DNA from: Gymnopilus junonius
Lineage: Eukaryota; Basidiomycota; Agaricomycetes; Agaricales; Galerinaceae
Reading direction: 5' to 3'
DNA: 64,000 bases
NCBI GenBank assembly: GCA_015501075.1
Contig: JADNYJ010000154.1
Span: 29,715 to 93,714 of the forward strand
Part shown: in pieces, positions 44,376-55,878 of the stretch
Layout of the letters: each line of letters begins with the position of its first letter
Position numbering within the stretch: the stretch's first letter is position 1
The notes under the pieces: generated by a model
Seen by the model: the letters and a program-made list of their open reading frames with translations, nothing else
What the model was told of the DNA's origin: nothing
Database searches by the model: none
Made by a program: the position numbers and the translations under genes

Positions 44376-46829
44376 TATAGTTTTGTGAAAGGCGGGCCGT
44401 TGGCGTAAGCTGACTGTAATTTGAAAGCTGTTGTCCTCGCAGCATTACAGAACTTTGAGAACTCAAAATAATCGTGAACCGTGAGGGGAAAGAGGCCGAT
44501 TGGATAACGGTATAACCTAACAACAGGCATCATCTGAACGCGTAAAAGAAAGCGAAACTCAGTCGAAAAAAAAGAGAAGAATAGTAGGGGATGATATTGA
44601 ACCATTTATTCCTCTGGCAACGGCATTCTAGAGTAGGCAGAAAAACACCGTTTATATCTTATAAGTACTTCTAGATGGTCAACAGTCGTCAGAATAATGT
44701 ATACCGTTGATATGATTGGATTCGTCGTAATAAACAATCACCCAGGCTACTTTGATACTTCAAGCCACGGCAATAATTTATCTCAAGCCGGATCGACCTA
44801 TTGAAAATATTTGACCATGCTGAATACCTCGATCAAGGATTGTCTTTGAAGACGGGGGAATCATGAGAGTCAGCCTGTTTGGACGTTGACGAAGGTTCGT
44901 CAGGGTAATAATGCATTTAGGCCGAGCAATATTTTCACGGATCCTTAGGTATTCATAGAGGCGTCTCGGCGTGCTTTCCCTTAATTTCTTTACTAGTTAG
45001 GAATTGTCGTGTGTAATATGCTGAGCTGAGCTGAGCTGTGCGTACGTGCAACATGCATTGGACCTTTACCTTGGGACTGAGATCTGAGAACGTTTTGATG
45101 TTCATTGTATGTCGCGGACGGTTAAGTATGTCGACATGACTTTAGAATTAGGATATATTCAGGCTATGTATCAATTCTCATTCAGATAACATTGATTACT
45201 CATATACAGGGATTCTAATTCGAAATACCATGACGTTCTTGACTATCGAATATCAAACAGCAAATGTTGAGCCTCATCAAAGTCTGGTCTCCTAGGCGTG
45301 TAAACCAGTCAAGCAGTGATGGCCGATTGATTGAAGATTAGCAGGCTCAACAGGCGGAATTCAATCCCAGTTGACGAGCAAGCCAAACAGGTCGTATGTA
45401 CAAAAGTACCATATCCCCGATCCCAGAGATATGGACAAAGGATGCTGCAGATGTTAAATGTTTAAACGAACATTAAGTGAACGTAATGGAAGTCGATTTT
45501 CTTTCAGGGATGAATGAATTCGAAATGATTTATCCCTAATTTCAGCGTAGAAAATTTGGGAGAGAAAGAGACGCACACGCAGAGAGAGGCTGTGGTTGTT
45601 TAGATAGAAAATAAGTCAGAGGATAGAACTGCGTAATGTCGGACAGTCGTCATCGACTACGAGAACTTGACGTCATGGGAAAGATGAAGTGCGGGGGAGC
45701 TTAGTCATTGTCATTGGCAACCCGCTCTTAACTACTTGGTAGCACAGCCTAGCAGTAGAAGTACCGTGGCATGACAAAGCCGTATTGAGTATTGGTATTT
45801 GGTGTACTATAGGAAAGAAGGCTGGTGACGGTCGTTGAGGAAAGGCGTCCGTCGCAGCGCAGCTAAGGAGATTCGGAGACGCCCACGCGGAAATTATAAC
45901 TCATGTACTCGAGAGCCATATGTATGTGCATAGGCACACAAGGAAAGTGCATAGAAGAGTGCAAAACGTCATTGATTGGTCCTTATGGCCACGCACATTA
46001 CTTGCAGGATGACTGCGGAAGAAACCCGGATCTCACGGAATGACGATGACGACACGCCGAGGACTCAAGGACGCCGACATGAACAGCGACAAGAAGAGCA
46101 CACAAAAGAAGAGGAGAGAAAGAAAGAAAATCGAACACAGACAGACCGCAGCATGTACCATCATCATCATCACGCACGGCGAGGCAAGGCAAGAGAGAGA
46201 TGGGATAACCTGACCTAACAACGGTGACATCATCAGAGAACGCGTGAAGAGAAGAGAAGAGAAGACAAAGGAAAGAAAAGACAAAGAGTTTAGAGACAAG
46301 AAGAGATAAGGGAGGAGCACGGAGATAATCATGAACGTGAACGTGAACGTCGTCGACAAAAGAGGTATGTTGTATATGTATGTATATATCGGGTTGGGGA
46401 GAGTGGGATCAAAAAAAAAGTGTCGTTTGTATGTCAAAGTACGGGGAGAAGCTTGACGTGACGATTGGTATGCTAGACGACGAATAGGGGGACAGAAAAA
46501 GAAGGAGGAAGGGAAGCTAACAATCAAGAAAGAAAAGAAAAGCGGCTACGTTTCGTAGTAATAGGTAGGTAGGTACGTAAAAAAAATGAAAGTAGAAATG
46601 ACCGCGGAAACGACGATGGTGAAATGGCGACGACGACGACATTCGATTGATCGAAATGATCTTGAAGATAGAGGAAGAGCCGAAAGCCGAGAGGAAGAGA
46701 AGTGAGAGGGAAGACGTAGGATGCCTGTTGACGTTGTCCGTCTTGCCACGTGAATCACCGACGGAAAGAAAACGTGTATCGGAAGAGCAGCGGGGCGATG
46801 GTGGGGGACGCCACGCCGTGGATGGACAT
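44376..46829. other. No recognised gene; purine-rich tract and microsatellites
   Basis: Repeated GCTGA units lie near 45021-45040, and GAACGT repeats at 46333-46350. From about 46060 to 46320 the plus strand is strongly A/G-rich (GAAGAGAAGAGAAGA type). That explains the long Phe/Ser-rich minus frames there, which I do not call genes. The right end holds the 3' flank of RHO1. Confidence 0.5.
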
Positions 46830-47910
46830 CTACAATACAGTGCAGTGATTGTGCTTCTTGCCCTTGCCTCTGCTGAGGAGGGCGGCCCTCGTGGCGTACT
46901 GGAAAACTTCACGAACGCCCTCGCCGGTCTTGGCGGAACATTCGAGATAGTGCTTTGCGCCGATCTTCTGAGCGACTGCCATACCCTAGATGTGTGGTCA
47001 GCAGGGTGCGACAACGGCGGAGAGAGAAGAAAAGGGGGGGTGACGTAGAATAAAAGTGTCGGATGGCTCGTGATAAGGCAAAAAGCGCTACAATCAAGAG
47101 TGTACCAAAGGGAGAGATAACAGGAGGGAAGTAAAATAAAGACAACATACCTCTTCGGGGGTAACAGGACGCTGACTCGTCTTCCTGAGCTCCTCGATCA
47201 CACGGGGGTCACGTCTGAGATCCTTCTTGCATCCAACGAGAATGATAGGCAGGCCGGCGCAGAAGTGCATGACTTCGGAAATCCACTGTAAACCGAACCA
47301 AAAAAAGATCAGTCAACCGCACCCACCCGCATCCGAAGATCTCGTGCGGAGCGCGGTTGGGGGGTCGAGTCACGACAGCAAAGACGGGCGGGACAGACCT
47401 TTTCTTGCACGTTATCAAGGGAATCGGGCGAGTCGACGGCGAAGCAGATGAGGATGACGTGCGAGTCGGGGTAGCTGAGGGGCCGGAGTCGGTCGTAGTC
47501 CTCCTGCCCGGCCGTATCCCATAGAGCCAGCTCCACGTGCTTGCCATCGACCTCCACATCGGCCACGTAGTTCTCGAACACGGTGGGCACGTAGACCTGG
47601 AGAGAGAGCGAATCAGTCAGCCATCGCTCGAGGTGCGGTTCGATTTGGGACGGGGTGGTTCGTAGGGCGTGTGGTGGCTGGCCATCTTGCCTGCAGGCAA
47701 ACGCCAGCGGAGAGGGCTAGGAAGGAAGGGCGGAAGGGCACACGTACCTCTGGGAACGTTCCTTTGGAGAACACGATCAACAGACAGGTCTGCACGAACA
47801 AAACCGCCGAGTCAGCGCAAGCCAAAAAAACCGAACCATCCTTTTGAACCCCCCACCTTTCCACAAGCACCATCACCGACGATGACGAGTTTCCTTCTGA
47901 TTTCAGACAT
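46830..47910 (-). CDS. RHO1: Rho-type small GTPase, RHO1
   Basis: Five exons (47857-47910, 47748-47789, 47399-47596, 47151-47285, 46830-46985) sum to 585 nt, a 194-residue protein of the usual Rho length. The phosphate-binding loop GDGACGKT, the effector loop [32 protein letters not shown], the Rho-specific GCKKDL and [10 protein letters not shown] are all intact. The C-terminus is CTVL, a CAAX box ending in Leu, predicting geranylgeranylation and membrane attachment. In fungi Rho1 activates beta-1,3-glucan synthase and protein kinase C, controlling cell wall integrity and polarity. The start [14 protein letters not shown] is the conserved N-terminus. No break is seen, so it is a useful intact reference against the disrupted genes nearby. 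Confidence 0.97.
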
Positions 47911-49437
47911 GGTTCGTTGAGCAGGAGGGTTCTCTATAGAAATGCGAAAGCGCAAGGGGCCTTGGATTGGGTGGAAAGGGAAAGGCGAGCGGGGAAAACG
48001 GGTGACAAGCGAAAATGAGCCCTGGATTTAAAGCTGTGACGAGCAAAACGCTTTCCCGTAGAGAGGGGTGGTCCCACTGCGTTTCAAGCGGAACTTGAAT
48101 TTTTCGCAGGAGGGAATGAGTTATGTAATCTGCGTGGCTGCGCAACCGGTCCGTGCGTGCGACTCGTGGGTTACTCTTCTTCGACACCGCCTTGCCCCCG
48201 CCTCCGCACCGCCCCCTCAGGCGGATCAGGCATGACACCGCCCTCCTCTCTCTCTTTTTGGGATGGATGCGCTGACTCTGACTCGAGTTTTACGAGTCCC
48301 TTTGTATGGTGTTGGAATACACTGTTCTCCAATGACGTAGGCCGTCTGCCGCACACCACCTGAGAGCACAACGGGTGCGACAGCGGCAATGATCAGATCT
48401 CGACTAGATCTTCATCAACAAGCTTATCTTCTTTACATATATGGGCATAAATAGCACATCTCATGGGGATCGACACGCTGTAAACACCGGTTCATCACAT
48501 CCTCCGGCTGGCTTCGTGAACAAGTCAATCAAAAATATAACCGACCGACCACGCTACGGTGCTTTTTCTTCTCTTTCCGTTTCTTCTTCTTCTTCTTACG
48601 CGTCCCTCTTAGTTGTGCCGCCGAGGCAGTCCTGCTCCTCCTGCGATGGGATCTGCGGCCTATGTTGCCCACATTTCGTTCGTCACCGAATGCTTCGGTC
48701 TGGGCTTTGACATAGTCACCTTCAATTTACGTCAAAGTCATAGGAGCGATGACAAAAGCTGGCCCAGCTCTCCCCCCGTCTCACATGCCTTAAAAGGAAA
48801 TATTACAAATCTAAGGCTGATATAAGGTCTGGTGGAGCTTACTAAATAATGACGGTGTGGTGGAATGGTAACTTTACGTCGATTTAGTTATTGAGATGCT
48901 CGGTTCGGTTCCAATGTGGGCTATTTTATATTTTCGTATTTTTCCCACACTTAGGACAAATATTTTTCTCTTTGTAAAGATTGGTTACGTTATGTTAGGA
49001 TTAATGGTTAGGGAAAAAAATGTTTGTCTCCCTGCGCAGCAGCGCATTCTTGGTTGAGTTAGGAGGTTAGGGTGGGTTTGGTGTTAGAATTCCAGATGCT
49101 GTGTCAAGCATGTCACAATAAACGGACGCCGGAAACATGTATATAATTTCATTTTTATTTCTTCATTTTACGGCCACTGTTAGTGCTCGGCCTTTCATTT
49201 GTTTCATCTTCAAAAACACCATTTATTTTATATGCAAATCTACATGTATTTAAGTAGTACTATACGTATAGAAATACCGAGATTACCATATGCGGACGTC
49301 TGGTGATTGCCAGAACGTCACGTGTGTGAGACGGGGGGAGAGGTAGGACAGTTGATGACAAACATTATAGTCAAGGTCACGTCGCCCTTACCCTGCGCCT
49401 TACGACCGGGGCATGGCATTCGACTACGTCCATCCCA
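47911..49437. other. RHO1 5' flank and intergenic sequence
   Basis: The first several hundred bases are the probable RHO1 promoter. 48851-48920 carries loose Pol III box-like sequence (GGTGGAATGGTAAC, GGTTCGGTTCC) but no foldable tRNA. The stretch 48920-49260 is AT-rich. No gene is supported. Confidence 0.45.
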
Positions 49438-50310
49438 ATGCAGCTCGAGGGTCCTGCTAAAAAAATCAATTCCTTAGGTATAAACTGGTCAGGGGTTAAA
49501 ACTGGTGTTTGCAAGAAACCTCGCCTTTGGATCTCGATCTCTGGTGAGCTCCGATCACGTTTTGGTCTGCGGTATGTGCTTATTTACCTGACGTTTAGCC
49601 ATCCAATTATTTCACCACACCACCTTCCATGGCTTCAAGTCACGCTGACGCTCGGCGCCAACTTTCTCGGCTTTCAACGAGCTCGTATGAAATCTGGATT
49701 CGATGACGCTGCGTCAGTCCATGACTTCTGGGCGAGGCTAGTTCAGGAGCAGGAGCAGGGCGACATTAGTATGGAAGGGATGGACCCAAGTTGAGGGGCG
49801 TAAAGGATGCGCCAGTTGTTTATCAGGTTTGTTTTTTTCTGTTTTTTATTTTTGATAAGACCGTTTGCTGATTTTCTATTGTGTTTAGACGCTTGTATCC
49901 TACATTCTGCTCCGTCCGCATCCGACTGAGCCGACTGCGAAACTGCTAGCTGCGACTTCACATGTGCGGGTGCAGGTCGAGCAGACGCGGCTGGAGCTCC
50001 TCAAGTGGATTGGCAAACGTTGGCTTTTGATTCGTCAAGAAAAAAGCTTCGATCCTCTCGAAGGATGGGCGTTGAAGGAGATTAGTGATCGTAAGTATTT
50101 TTTTTCCAGTACTCTATTTAAAATTTCGTGTTCTAACCGTGATTCCTTACATAGATATTGAAGTTCCCATCGAAGACCTGCTCAGCCCGCCTATACACCC
50201 TCCTAATCGCGGCTCTGGGTCGCCTTCATCATCTTCACCTTCCAATAGACCACGTCAACCCAACTCTGCCTCTGCATCCTCCCATAATCCCTCACTGGCG
50301 CAGGTGATGA
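49438..50310 (+). CDS. Unrecognised protein with several exons
   Basis: A plus-strand exon chain is supported by consistent coding composition. It includes FGFDD-like FQRARMKSGFDDAASVHDFW, EQEQGDISMEGMDP, then after an intron TLVSYILLRPHPTEPTAKLL and LELLKWIGKRWLLIRQEKSF. A further intron leads into IEVPIEDLLSPPIHPP and a Ser/Pro-rich run SGSPSSSSPSNRPRQ. The C-terminal limit is unclear. After GMDP (about 49790) the frame shifts by one base at a CCC run, converting a longer coding frame into an early stop. I do not recognise a family. It may continue into the Ser-rich sequence to the right. Confidence 0.5.
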
Positions 50311-50880
50311 GGGTCTTCTGGAGCGGGCCAGGGGTGTGGTACACCGAACTGGCATCGCTAGCCTTGGTCTGTCGGTCTGTCGTGCTTCTTCCTCGCCCAC
50401 ACTCCTGCCATCGCCCACGTCCGACTTATCCTCCTCATCACCATAATCCCCGCCCGTCAATGAATCCTTATCCCCATCACCATCTTCAATAGTCACATCC
50501 CTACTCTCCCAATCCCCATAGTCATCCTCCTCCTCCTGATGCGGCTCAATAATGGATGGCTGTCTGAATGACGACGAGGAAGACCTGTCCTTCATTGACC
50601 CAGAACCACCAGAGAGGGAACGAGCACGTCCAGCGTGGACGTCAGCGGCGAGCTGCTTAGCAGGGGACATCCCTCCGTTATTGCCATTCCCATGCGAATG
50701 CCCAGTTCCATGGACATGATGCCCTGGATGTCGGGCCGTCGACACCGTTCTCTCACTCTCGCGACTCATCAGAGAGCTAGCAAGACTATGCACGCTCCTC
50801 GCCGCACTTCCTCCTGTGGTCCTAGCAGACCTAGCAGGCATCGCTCCGCCAATACTGCGACTCAACACGCTCACGCGCAT
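50203..50880 (-). CDS. Ser-rich and acidic coding-like segment (minus strand)
   Basis: Part of a long open minus-strand frame (up to 383 codons). Its portion left of about 50880 looks like real protein: ARTTGGSAARSVHSLASSLM, SLSGGSGSMKDRSSSSSF, an acidic run HQEEEDDYGDWESRD and DGDGDKDSLTGGDYGDEED. It is Ser-rich, disordered and unrecognised. The plus strand here has no equally convincing frame, whereas to the right the plus strand does. It could be a separate divergent gene, or a piece of the adjacent Ser-rich gene that has been inverted. Right of 50900 the minus frame is antisense to Ser/Thr-rich coding. Confidence 0.4.
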   Translation of the reverse strand: MRVSVLSRSIGGAMPARSARTTGGSAARSVHSLASSLMSRESERTVSTARHPGHHVHGTGHSHGNGNNGGMSPAKQLAADVHAGRARSLSGGSGSMKDRSSSSSFRQPSIIEPHQEEEDDYGDWESRDVTIEDGDGDKDSLTGGDYGDEEDKSDVGDGRSVGEEEARQTDRPRLAMPVRCTTPLARSRRPSSPAPVRDYGRMQRQSWVDVVYWKVKMMKATQSRD

Positions 50881-50976
50881 GTTGCTCCCCGCTTCGCTCT
50901 CTGTATCAATTTTAGAAGTGTGCGGATGGTTCAAGATTGGCCTGAGTCTGGTGAGTGTGTCCTCCCGCGCCAGTAT

Positions 50977-52361
50977 GCGTAGTGGGGCTGAATCGCGCTC
51001 TACTTCGACTCCCACCTCCAAGTCAGCTTCGAGGAGCATCACGCCGTCTGTCAAATCCCAGACCCCAATGACGTCGACCTCCAGGACAAAGTCAACTTTG
51101 AGCAGCGTCACTTCTCCGTTTTCTCCCTCTCTCAGGCCCAGCTCACGTGGGAGTACGAGGTCAAGGGTGACTACTACTACTTCCACCAATCGGACTGGAC
51201 CCCCAAGCACCTCCAGGCCATCCTCCCGCGTATCCATGTTCTCAGTTTCGTCCTCTGCTAATAGGCCCGTCTCCACGCTGTCCAGTGCGACGGATAGGAC
51301 GGAAATGATTACGTCATTCAAAATTGCCTCTAGTGGTTTGTCCACGCCTGTCAATCAGAGGTCGAGGAAGACACGTTGGTGGCGAGTACGGTCAGCGTGA
51401 AGACTGCGAGTAATTCGCATGAGGAGTCGGAAGGTATCAAGCACGAGTGTCAGCAGTGTGGCTAGTACTACCGGCAGCGTGAGGAGCGTCAAGTCGCCTG
51501 CTACTGGGGTGAAAGGCAAGGCTACACCGGTCAAGAGGGTACCGTCTGCACCTACTTGGCCTATGGTCGACCCCGATAAGCTCAGCCCGGCGAGCGCAGC
51601 CGCCAAGTCGCCTCGACTTCAGACCTCGAAATCGGCTGGCTCAGCCTCTGTTTCAGCGTGCCCGGTTAGGAAGCCGGGTGTGATGGATAGGAAAAAGCCG
51701 ACGGAATCGTTGGCGTCGAGGATGTCGCTTTCTGTTGTCGCTAAGCCCACCGCCCCCACGAAGGGCAGAGCCAATGTCAGTCAGCCCGAGTTTGAGCGTT
51801 CCTCCTGCGTTGCCGAGTAAGGATAAGGTTGGAGATGGAGATGTCGTGATGAAGGACGGGGAGGAGAAGCTTGATGAAAAGGTCGTGCCCAAGGATGAGC
51901 AGGTTGTGCTGAACGACGTGGACGGTAAGGAGAACATCGTCCTTGATGTCCAGCCTGATGCTTCATCCACCCTTGTGCCTCCGACATTGCAAGGAAAACC
52001 AAAATCTATTGTCCACGACGTCTCGGCTGAGGAACCGCTCGCCAATACCTCCAGCACATTTACAATTGGACCTCCTATCCGCCCTGTCCCGGGTGGGAGC
52101 TCAGGAAGCGGAAGTACAGGTGTAAACGAGCAGAGGAGGACAGACAGTGCGGCATCTGTTTCGAGCATTGCGACACTCACTAGGAGAAGGCGTGGGTCGG
52201 GCGACACGCTTCGGTTCGGAAGTGTCAAGGAGGTCAAGTCTTCTTCGTCATTGGCACCACCGGCAGTAGCACCACCGGTAGTAGCATCTTTCTCCCCGCC
52301 TCTTCCGCCAATGCCACCTCTCTCGCCTGCGCTTTCTTCCTCTAACCAACTCCCACAATAG
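50977..52361 (+). CDS. Ser/Thr/Pro-rich disordered protein
   Basis: Plus-strand frames of consistent Ser/Thr/Pro/Lys-rich composition run from MRSGAESRSTSTPTSKSASR through RVSMFSVSSSANRPVSTLSS, SARKV-like SSTSVSSVASTTGSVRSV, and PSAPTWPMVDPDKLSPASAA. An acidic part (KVGDGDVVMKDGEEKLDEK) and a Pro-rich end (PPLPPMPPLSPALSSSN) follow. They change frame twice, near 51400 and near 51750 (CCCCC), so either introns or lost bases are needed to join them. No domain is recognised. It may be the C-terminal half of the gene starting at 49438. Confidence 0.45.
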
Positions 52362-53099
52362 CAGCAACCTCTCCTTAGTAAGTAGCCTAGTCACCCAAAA
52401 GTGAGTAAAATAGATCTACTATTGCGAATAATGCTCGACTGTGAGCAATCGATAGCCATTGATAACTATATTGTTTCTGTATGTATTATAACATGCATAA
52501 TATAGTATTGCAAATCAATATACAATATTGTCGGTAGTGGTAATTGTGCAGTACATAACCCAGCACCTCAATAATGTAGATATAACTTTGTAATATATAC
52601 TCTACCCCCTACCCTGCTACATAAAGTAATTTTTTAATTTTTATCCTACTAATAATATAACTTTTAGACCATAGACTGTGAAGAAACCTCATCCTTGTTT
52701 GGCATTGGAAGTCATTGAGAACCAGTTGGGTGACAATGATGGGGTTGAGGTAGTTTATGAACATTTGATATTGAAAGCCTAGAATCTTTAGCAATGCACA
52801 CAGTCAATGGTCAGTATTGTAAAGATCTGAGATCCGAGTCGAGAGTGAAAAAGAGAGAGAATGACTCAGAGGCAGAATGAGCATGAGAATGGATCAATAC
52901 TATTGGAGTTGATCCTACGAGGAATTTTACATGTGAAGCAATGGAGGCTTTTATAGGGAAAGGAAAGGAGAGGCTAATGAGAAAGAGAAGGAGTGGCTAA
53001 CTAGTTAAGAGTCTGATAGTCCGAGAATGAATGAAGGAAATGATGAGTCAAGGAGTGAATGAAATATGATCAAGTCCAATAGATGAGAATGAGAGTTCT
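52362..53099. other. AT-rich intergenic sequence
   Basis: No gene is recognised. The first 300 bases are notably AT-rich with many TATA/TAATA words; 52820-53090 is purine-rich. Confidence 0.5.
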
Positions 53100-53381
53100 C
53101 TATGCCAAACATCGTTCTTGGTCAGAGGCCACCTCGACACCAACGTCAATCCACCACTTCCCGGATTGAAGGAGTTCATCATAGCCATCTGCTTCGGGGC
53201 TTACCAGCAGATTTTTCTTCAAAAATTCGACCAAGGACTCTTCAGCAGCAGCGTCAGTGTGAGAATGAGCAGTGGCATTTTTGACGCCACGAATTTGGTG
53301 CAAGAAAACCAGACCCGTTCCCCAATCCAGACCATTGGATTCCAAGGCGTCACGTATATACTCCCCGAGATACTGACTCAT
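53100..53381 (-). pseudogene. Transposase-like fragment at the internal edge of the telomeric array
   Basis: A 93-codon frame containing LGEYIRDALESNGLDWGTGL and GKWWIDVGVEVASDQERCLA. The latter resembles the WxxDVGLE-type segment of large basidiomycete transposases of the KDZ/Plavaka group. That assignment is from memory of the family and is tentative. The fragment has no start or C-terminus and stops about 15 bp before the first TTAGGG pair, as if the chromosome broke inside the element and was then healed. Confidence 0.4.
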
Positions 53382-53396
53382 CCAGTCGATAGTGAC

Positions 53397-53408
53397 TTAG
53401 GGTTAGGG
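53397..53408 (+). repeat. Telomeric repeat junction 1 (TTAGGG x2)
   Basis: Two exact TTAGGG units joined to TGGTGGTGG, the start of the leftmost element fragment. This is the innermost telomere-like junction and marks an old chromosome end. Confidence 0.9.
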
Positions 53409-53568
53409 TGGTGGTGGTATTCCTGCACTTGAAGGCCGGGGGGCGCTGTGGATAACAGGGAAATTGGGGGACAACCTCCATCCAGTTTCGCCTTTTATAG
53501 GCTCTTCAGATCCTTACAGCTTTCACTGTTAAGTCAATATCCGGTGCGATTTACTTATGAAATCCGAC
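53409..53568 (-). mobile_element. Element fragment T1 (3' end only, about 160 bp)
   Basis: Starts after TTAGGG with TGGTGGTGGTATTCC and includes GAAGGCCGGGGGG and GCGATTTACTTATGAAATCC. It corresponds in order to the left ends of T4-T7 but is diverged. It stops where the next TTAGGG begins, so it is a severely 5'-truncated insertion. Confidence 0.8.
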
Positions 53569-53574
53569 TTAGGG
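53569..53574 (+). repeat. Telomeric repeat junction 2 (single TTAGGG)
   Basis: One TTAGGG separates fragment T1 from the T2 element, which continues AGGTGGAGCG. The same AGGTGGAGCG start recurs at 55884 without a TTAGGG. Confidence 0.7.
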
Positions 53575-55878
53575 AGGTGGAGCGAAAACGCCGAAGGCGT
53601 TTGAGCGATCAGGTTAGACTGAGGGGTGTTAGGCGTACGAAGCCAAACAGTTGGGGGGTATGTCCCACTGGGCTGTTTCGTCTTTATAGACTCGTCAGTG
53701 GCTGTTCACGTACTTAAAACTGTTCTCTCAATCCGTTCGACTCTACAATAATGTGATAGCAATAATAGAGTGAACAGAAACGTACAAATATGGCAGATAA
53801 CGATAGCCAATCGTCAAGACAGGGGGTTTCCCTGGGAGTCCCTGGGGTGTCCCAGGGAATCCCATCTTGCTAGCCAGATCGTCGGGCTGTGCGATGGCAT
53901 CGTGGGTCTAGATTTTATCTAGATCATCGTTAATCTGCATCTTTAACTCGGTGTATCGGAGATTCGAGATTTCTCCCGTCAAATCCCGATATAGCAAGTG
54001 TTACCTATTTGAGTTTGATCCGAATTCTATTTCCGTACTTGCCATTTCGGGACAGAATGCTCGGGATTGCCGTACCGTTACCATTTAAGGACAGGTCGGC
54101 CACCGACCGAGCAGTTAAGCCGGATCAGCGGTAGAGTGTAGGGTCGCAATATTGGTGATACGCCTGAGCTTCCAATACGACTTAGCATACTCCAACCCAG
54201 CGCTAAGCATGAGTTCGGCCTCGTTCGGGGCAATCCGTACTAAGACGTCCGTACTGCGGACTTCGGGATCTAGACCGGGTCTAGACTCGTATCACGTGCC
54301 ATTAATAATCACTCGTCAGAGACGAGGGCTGTGTCAGCAATATCATGTGCCATGATTACTTATTTAGGTAAATTAGCTATAAGTTAAAGGCGCATCAGTG
54401 AATGTATACTGATGCGACATAAGAACTCGTACGTTAGGGTTCGTTAGGGACTGCATCGTGTAAACGACGTTTTCTTATTCAGTTTGTACGTTTTGAGAGT
54501 CTACGAATGCTGGATGTCCTGTTCATCGTCAGATAAACTAAGACGTCTGTGTAATTGAACATCACCGGGGCTATTTGAGCGGCGTGCTTAGACCAGGTAA
54601 TTGCACCTGTTCAGACTGTTCAATAATGTCACCGACATCTTGAATCGTAGGCGGAACCACCTTCATTGGTGACTTCTTCATCCAGCTTTTCGAACACTAC
54701 CTTCTTCCAGTTGTGCGAAAGGTCGTATATGTTAGTGTTGCATTTGCGAGACACTAACCATCACGACCGAGTATTCCTATCTTCCGCAAGTCGGGAACGA
54801 ATACCGAGTCGCGTCCATCGCCACCTCGCAATAAAGCTGGGGCGAACATCTTCGATCTCAGCAAAGTCTCTCCAGGCGGAGGAAAAGGGTTGGGGGACTA
54901 TTCACATATTTCCCTTCTTCGGCGGGTATACCACTCCGTCCAATACTCAGTAATAGTAGTTCCAAGTTCGGTAGCTGAGAACCAATTCCATACATCGTTA
55001 AACCTGGTTTTCAAGACAAGAACGCCTTCGTCGGGCTCTGTATCGGTTCGCGATGCAAACCGTTTTTCCCAACGTTCTTGGACATTTTTCTTGCACCAGG
55101 CAGCGACGAGTTGTGACGGATAACCGCGCAACAAATAGAGGCTGTTAAGATCTCTAATTGCTCCGATGTAGTTGTTTTTATTACTACATAGCACGGCCAA
55201 CCGCGAGCACTCTCCGATATAGACGCCTCTTTTGACATCTAACGGATGATGAGATACCCATGGAATTCGTTCTCTATTGTTTCCGGCCTTGACAAACGGC
55301 CTCCACTCGAGCTTACCATGCTCTTTGTAAAGGAACGCGTCGAGAAATTGACATTCTGACTCGGAAACAACCCATTCAATCACACAGTTATCGAATGCAA
55401 CTTTGCTCTTTATAATTAAGTGCTAGAGTACTTGATTCGCGTACACTAGCGCAAAGCAGTCTCGATATACCTTCCATAGAAAGCCACATGGGATGGTTCA
55501 TTATTCCTGAACGTTTTTCAAAATGGTATCCATAAAGATTAGCAAGATCGGGGGAGTCTGCTACACCCATAGCTAGCCCTCGTTTTTGAAGCCAATACGT
55601 ATTATCGTACTGTACAACTAAATCCTTATTTCCTAAATTCAGAGCGTCAAGAAACAGTTTTTGAAAATCAAGCTGATCTTGGCTGAGTTCGTTTGGTTCG
55701 CCCACGCGATTATAATAATCCCAAAGCCAGAATGTGCCAATACGCTTAAGGCAGGCGTCAATCGGGATATTTGGATAATATGCGACCACGTCCCCAGTCA
55801 CTATAAATAGTTTACGTCCGGGTTGGAAATGGATTTTACTTAATTTTATCGCCAGGTCTTTAGTACCATGAATAATGG
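53575..55878 (-). mobile_element. Penelope-like element T2 (family A), 5'-truncated within RT
   Basis: Antisense element with a long 3' noncoding region (53575-54897), followed by RT coding sequence on the minus strand. It ends on the right inside the RT (about 55878), where the next copy begins. The 3' region starts AGGTGGAGCG with a small UUCG-capped hairpin and is repeated nearly identically in T3. Length is about 2.3 kb of an original several-kb element. Confidence 0.85.
54898..55801 (-). pseudogene. Penelope-like reverse transcriptase, broken (T2)
   Basis: RT fragment on the minus strand. TGDVVAYYPNIPIDACLKRI (catalytic Asp motif A), VQYDNTYWLQKRGLAMGVAD with SPDLANLYG (motif B), and the thumb-side FLDAFLYKE and NRERIPWVSHHPLDVKRG are all seen. 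At the YxDD active-site box (about 55455) one base is missing, so the second aspartate falls out of frame and stops follow. The fingers and N-terminus are absent because the copy is truncated at 55878. It cannot encode an active enzyme as read. No GIY-YIG endonuclease is found downstream. Confidence 0.9.

Noticed and set aside
46033..46527. 164-codon minus-strand frame
   Set aside because: Phe/Ser/Leu-rich translation of a purine-rich microsatellite-like tract; no domain or exon structure.
46647..47048. 133-codon plus-strand frame over RHO1
   Set aside because: Antisense to the last RHO1 exon and its 3' flank; explained by the real gene.
48851..48920. Pol III A/B-box-like sequence on the plus strand
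   Set aside because: No foldable cloverleaf; T-arm bases do not pair.
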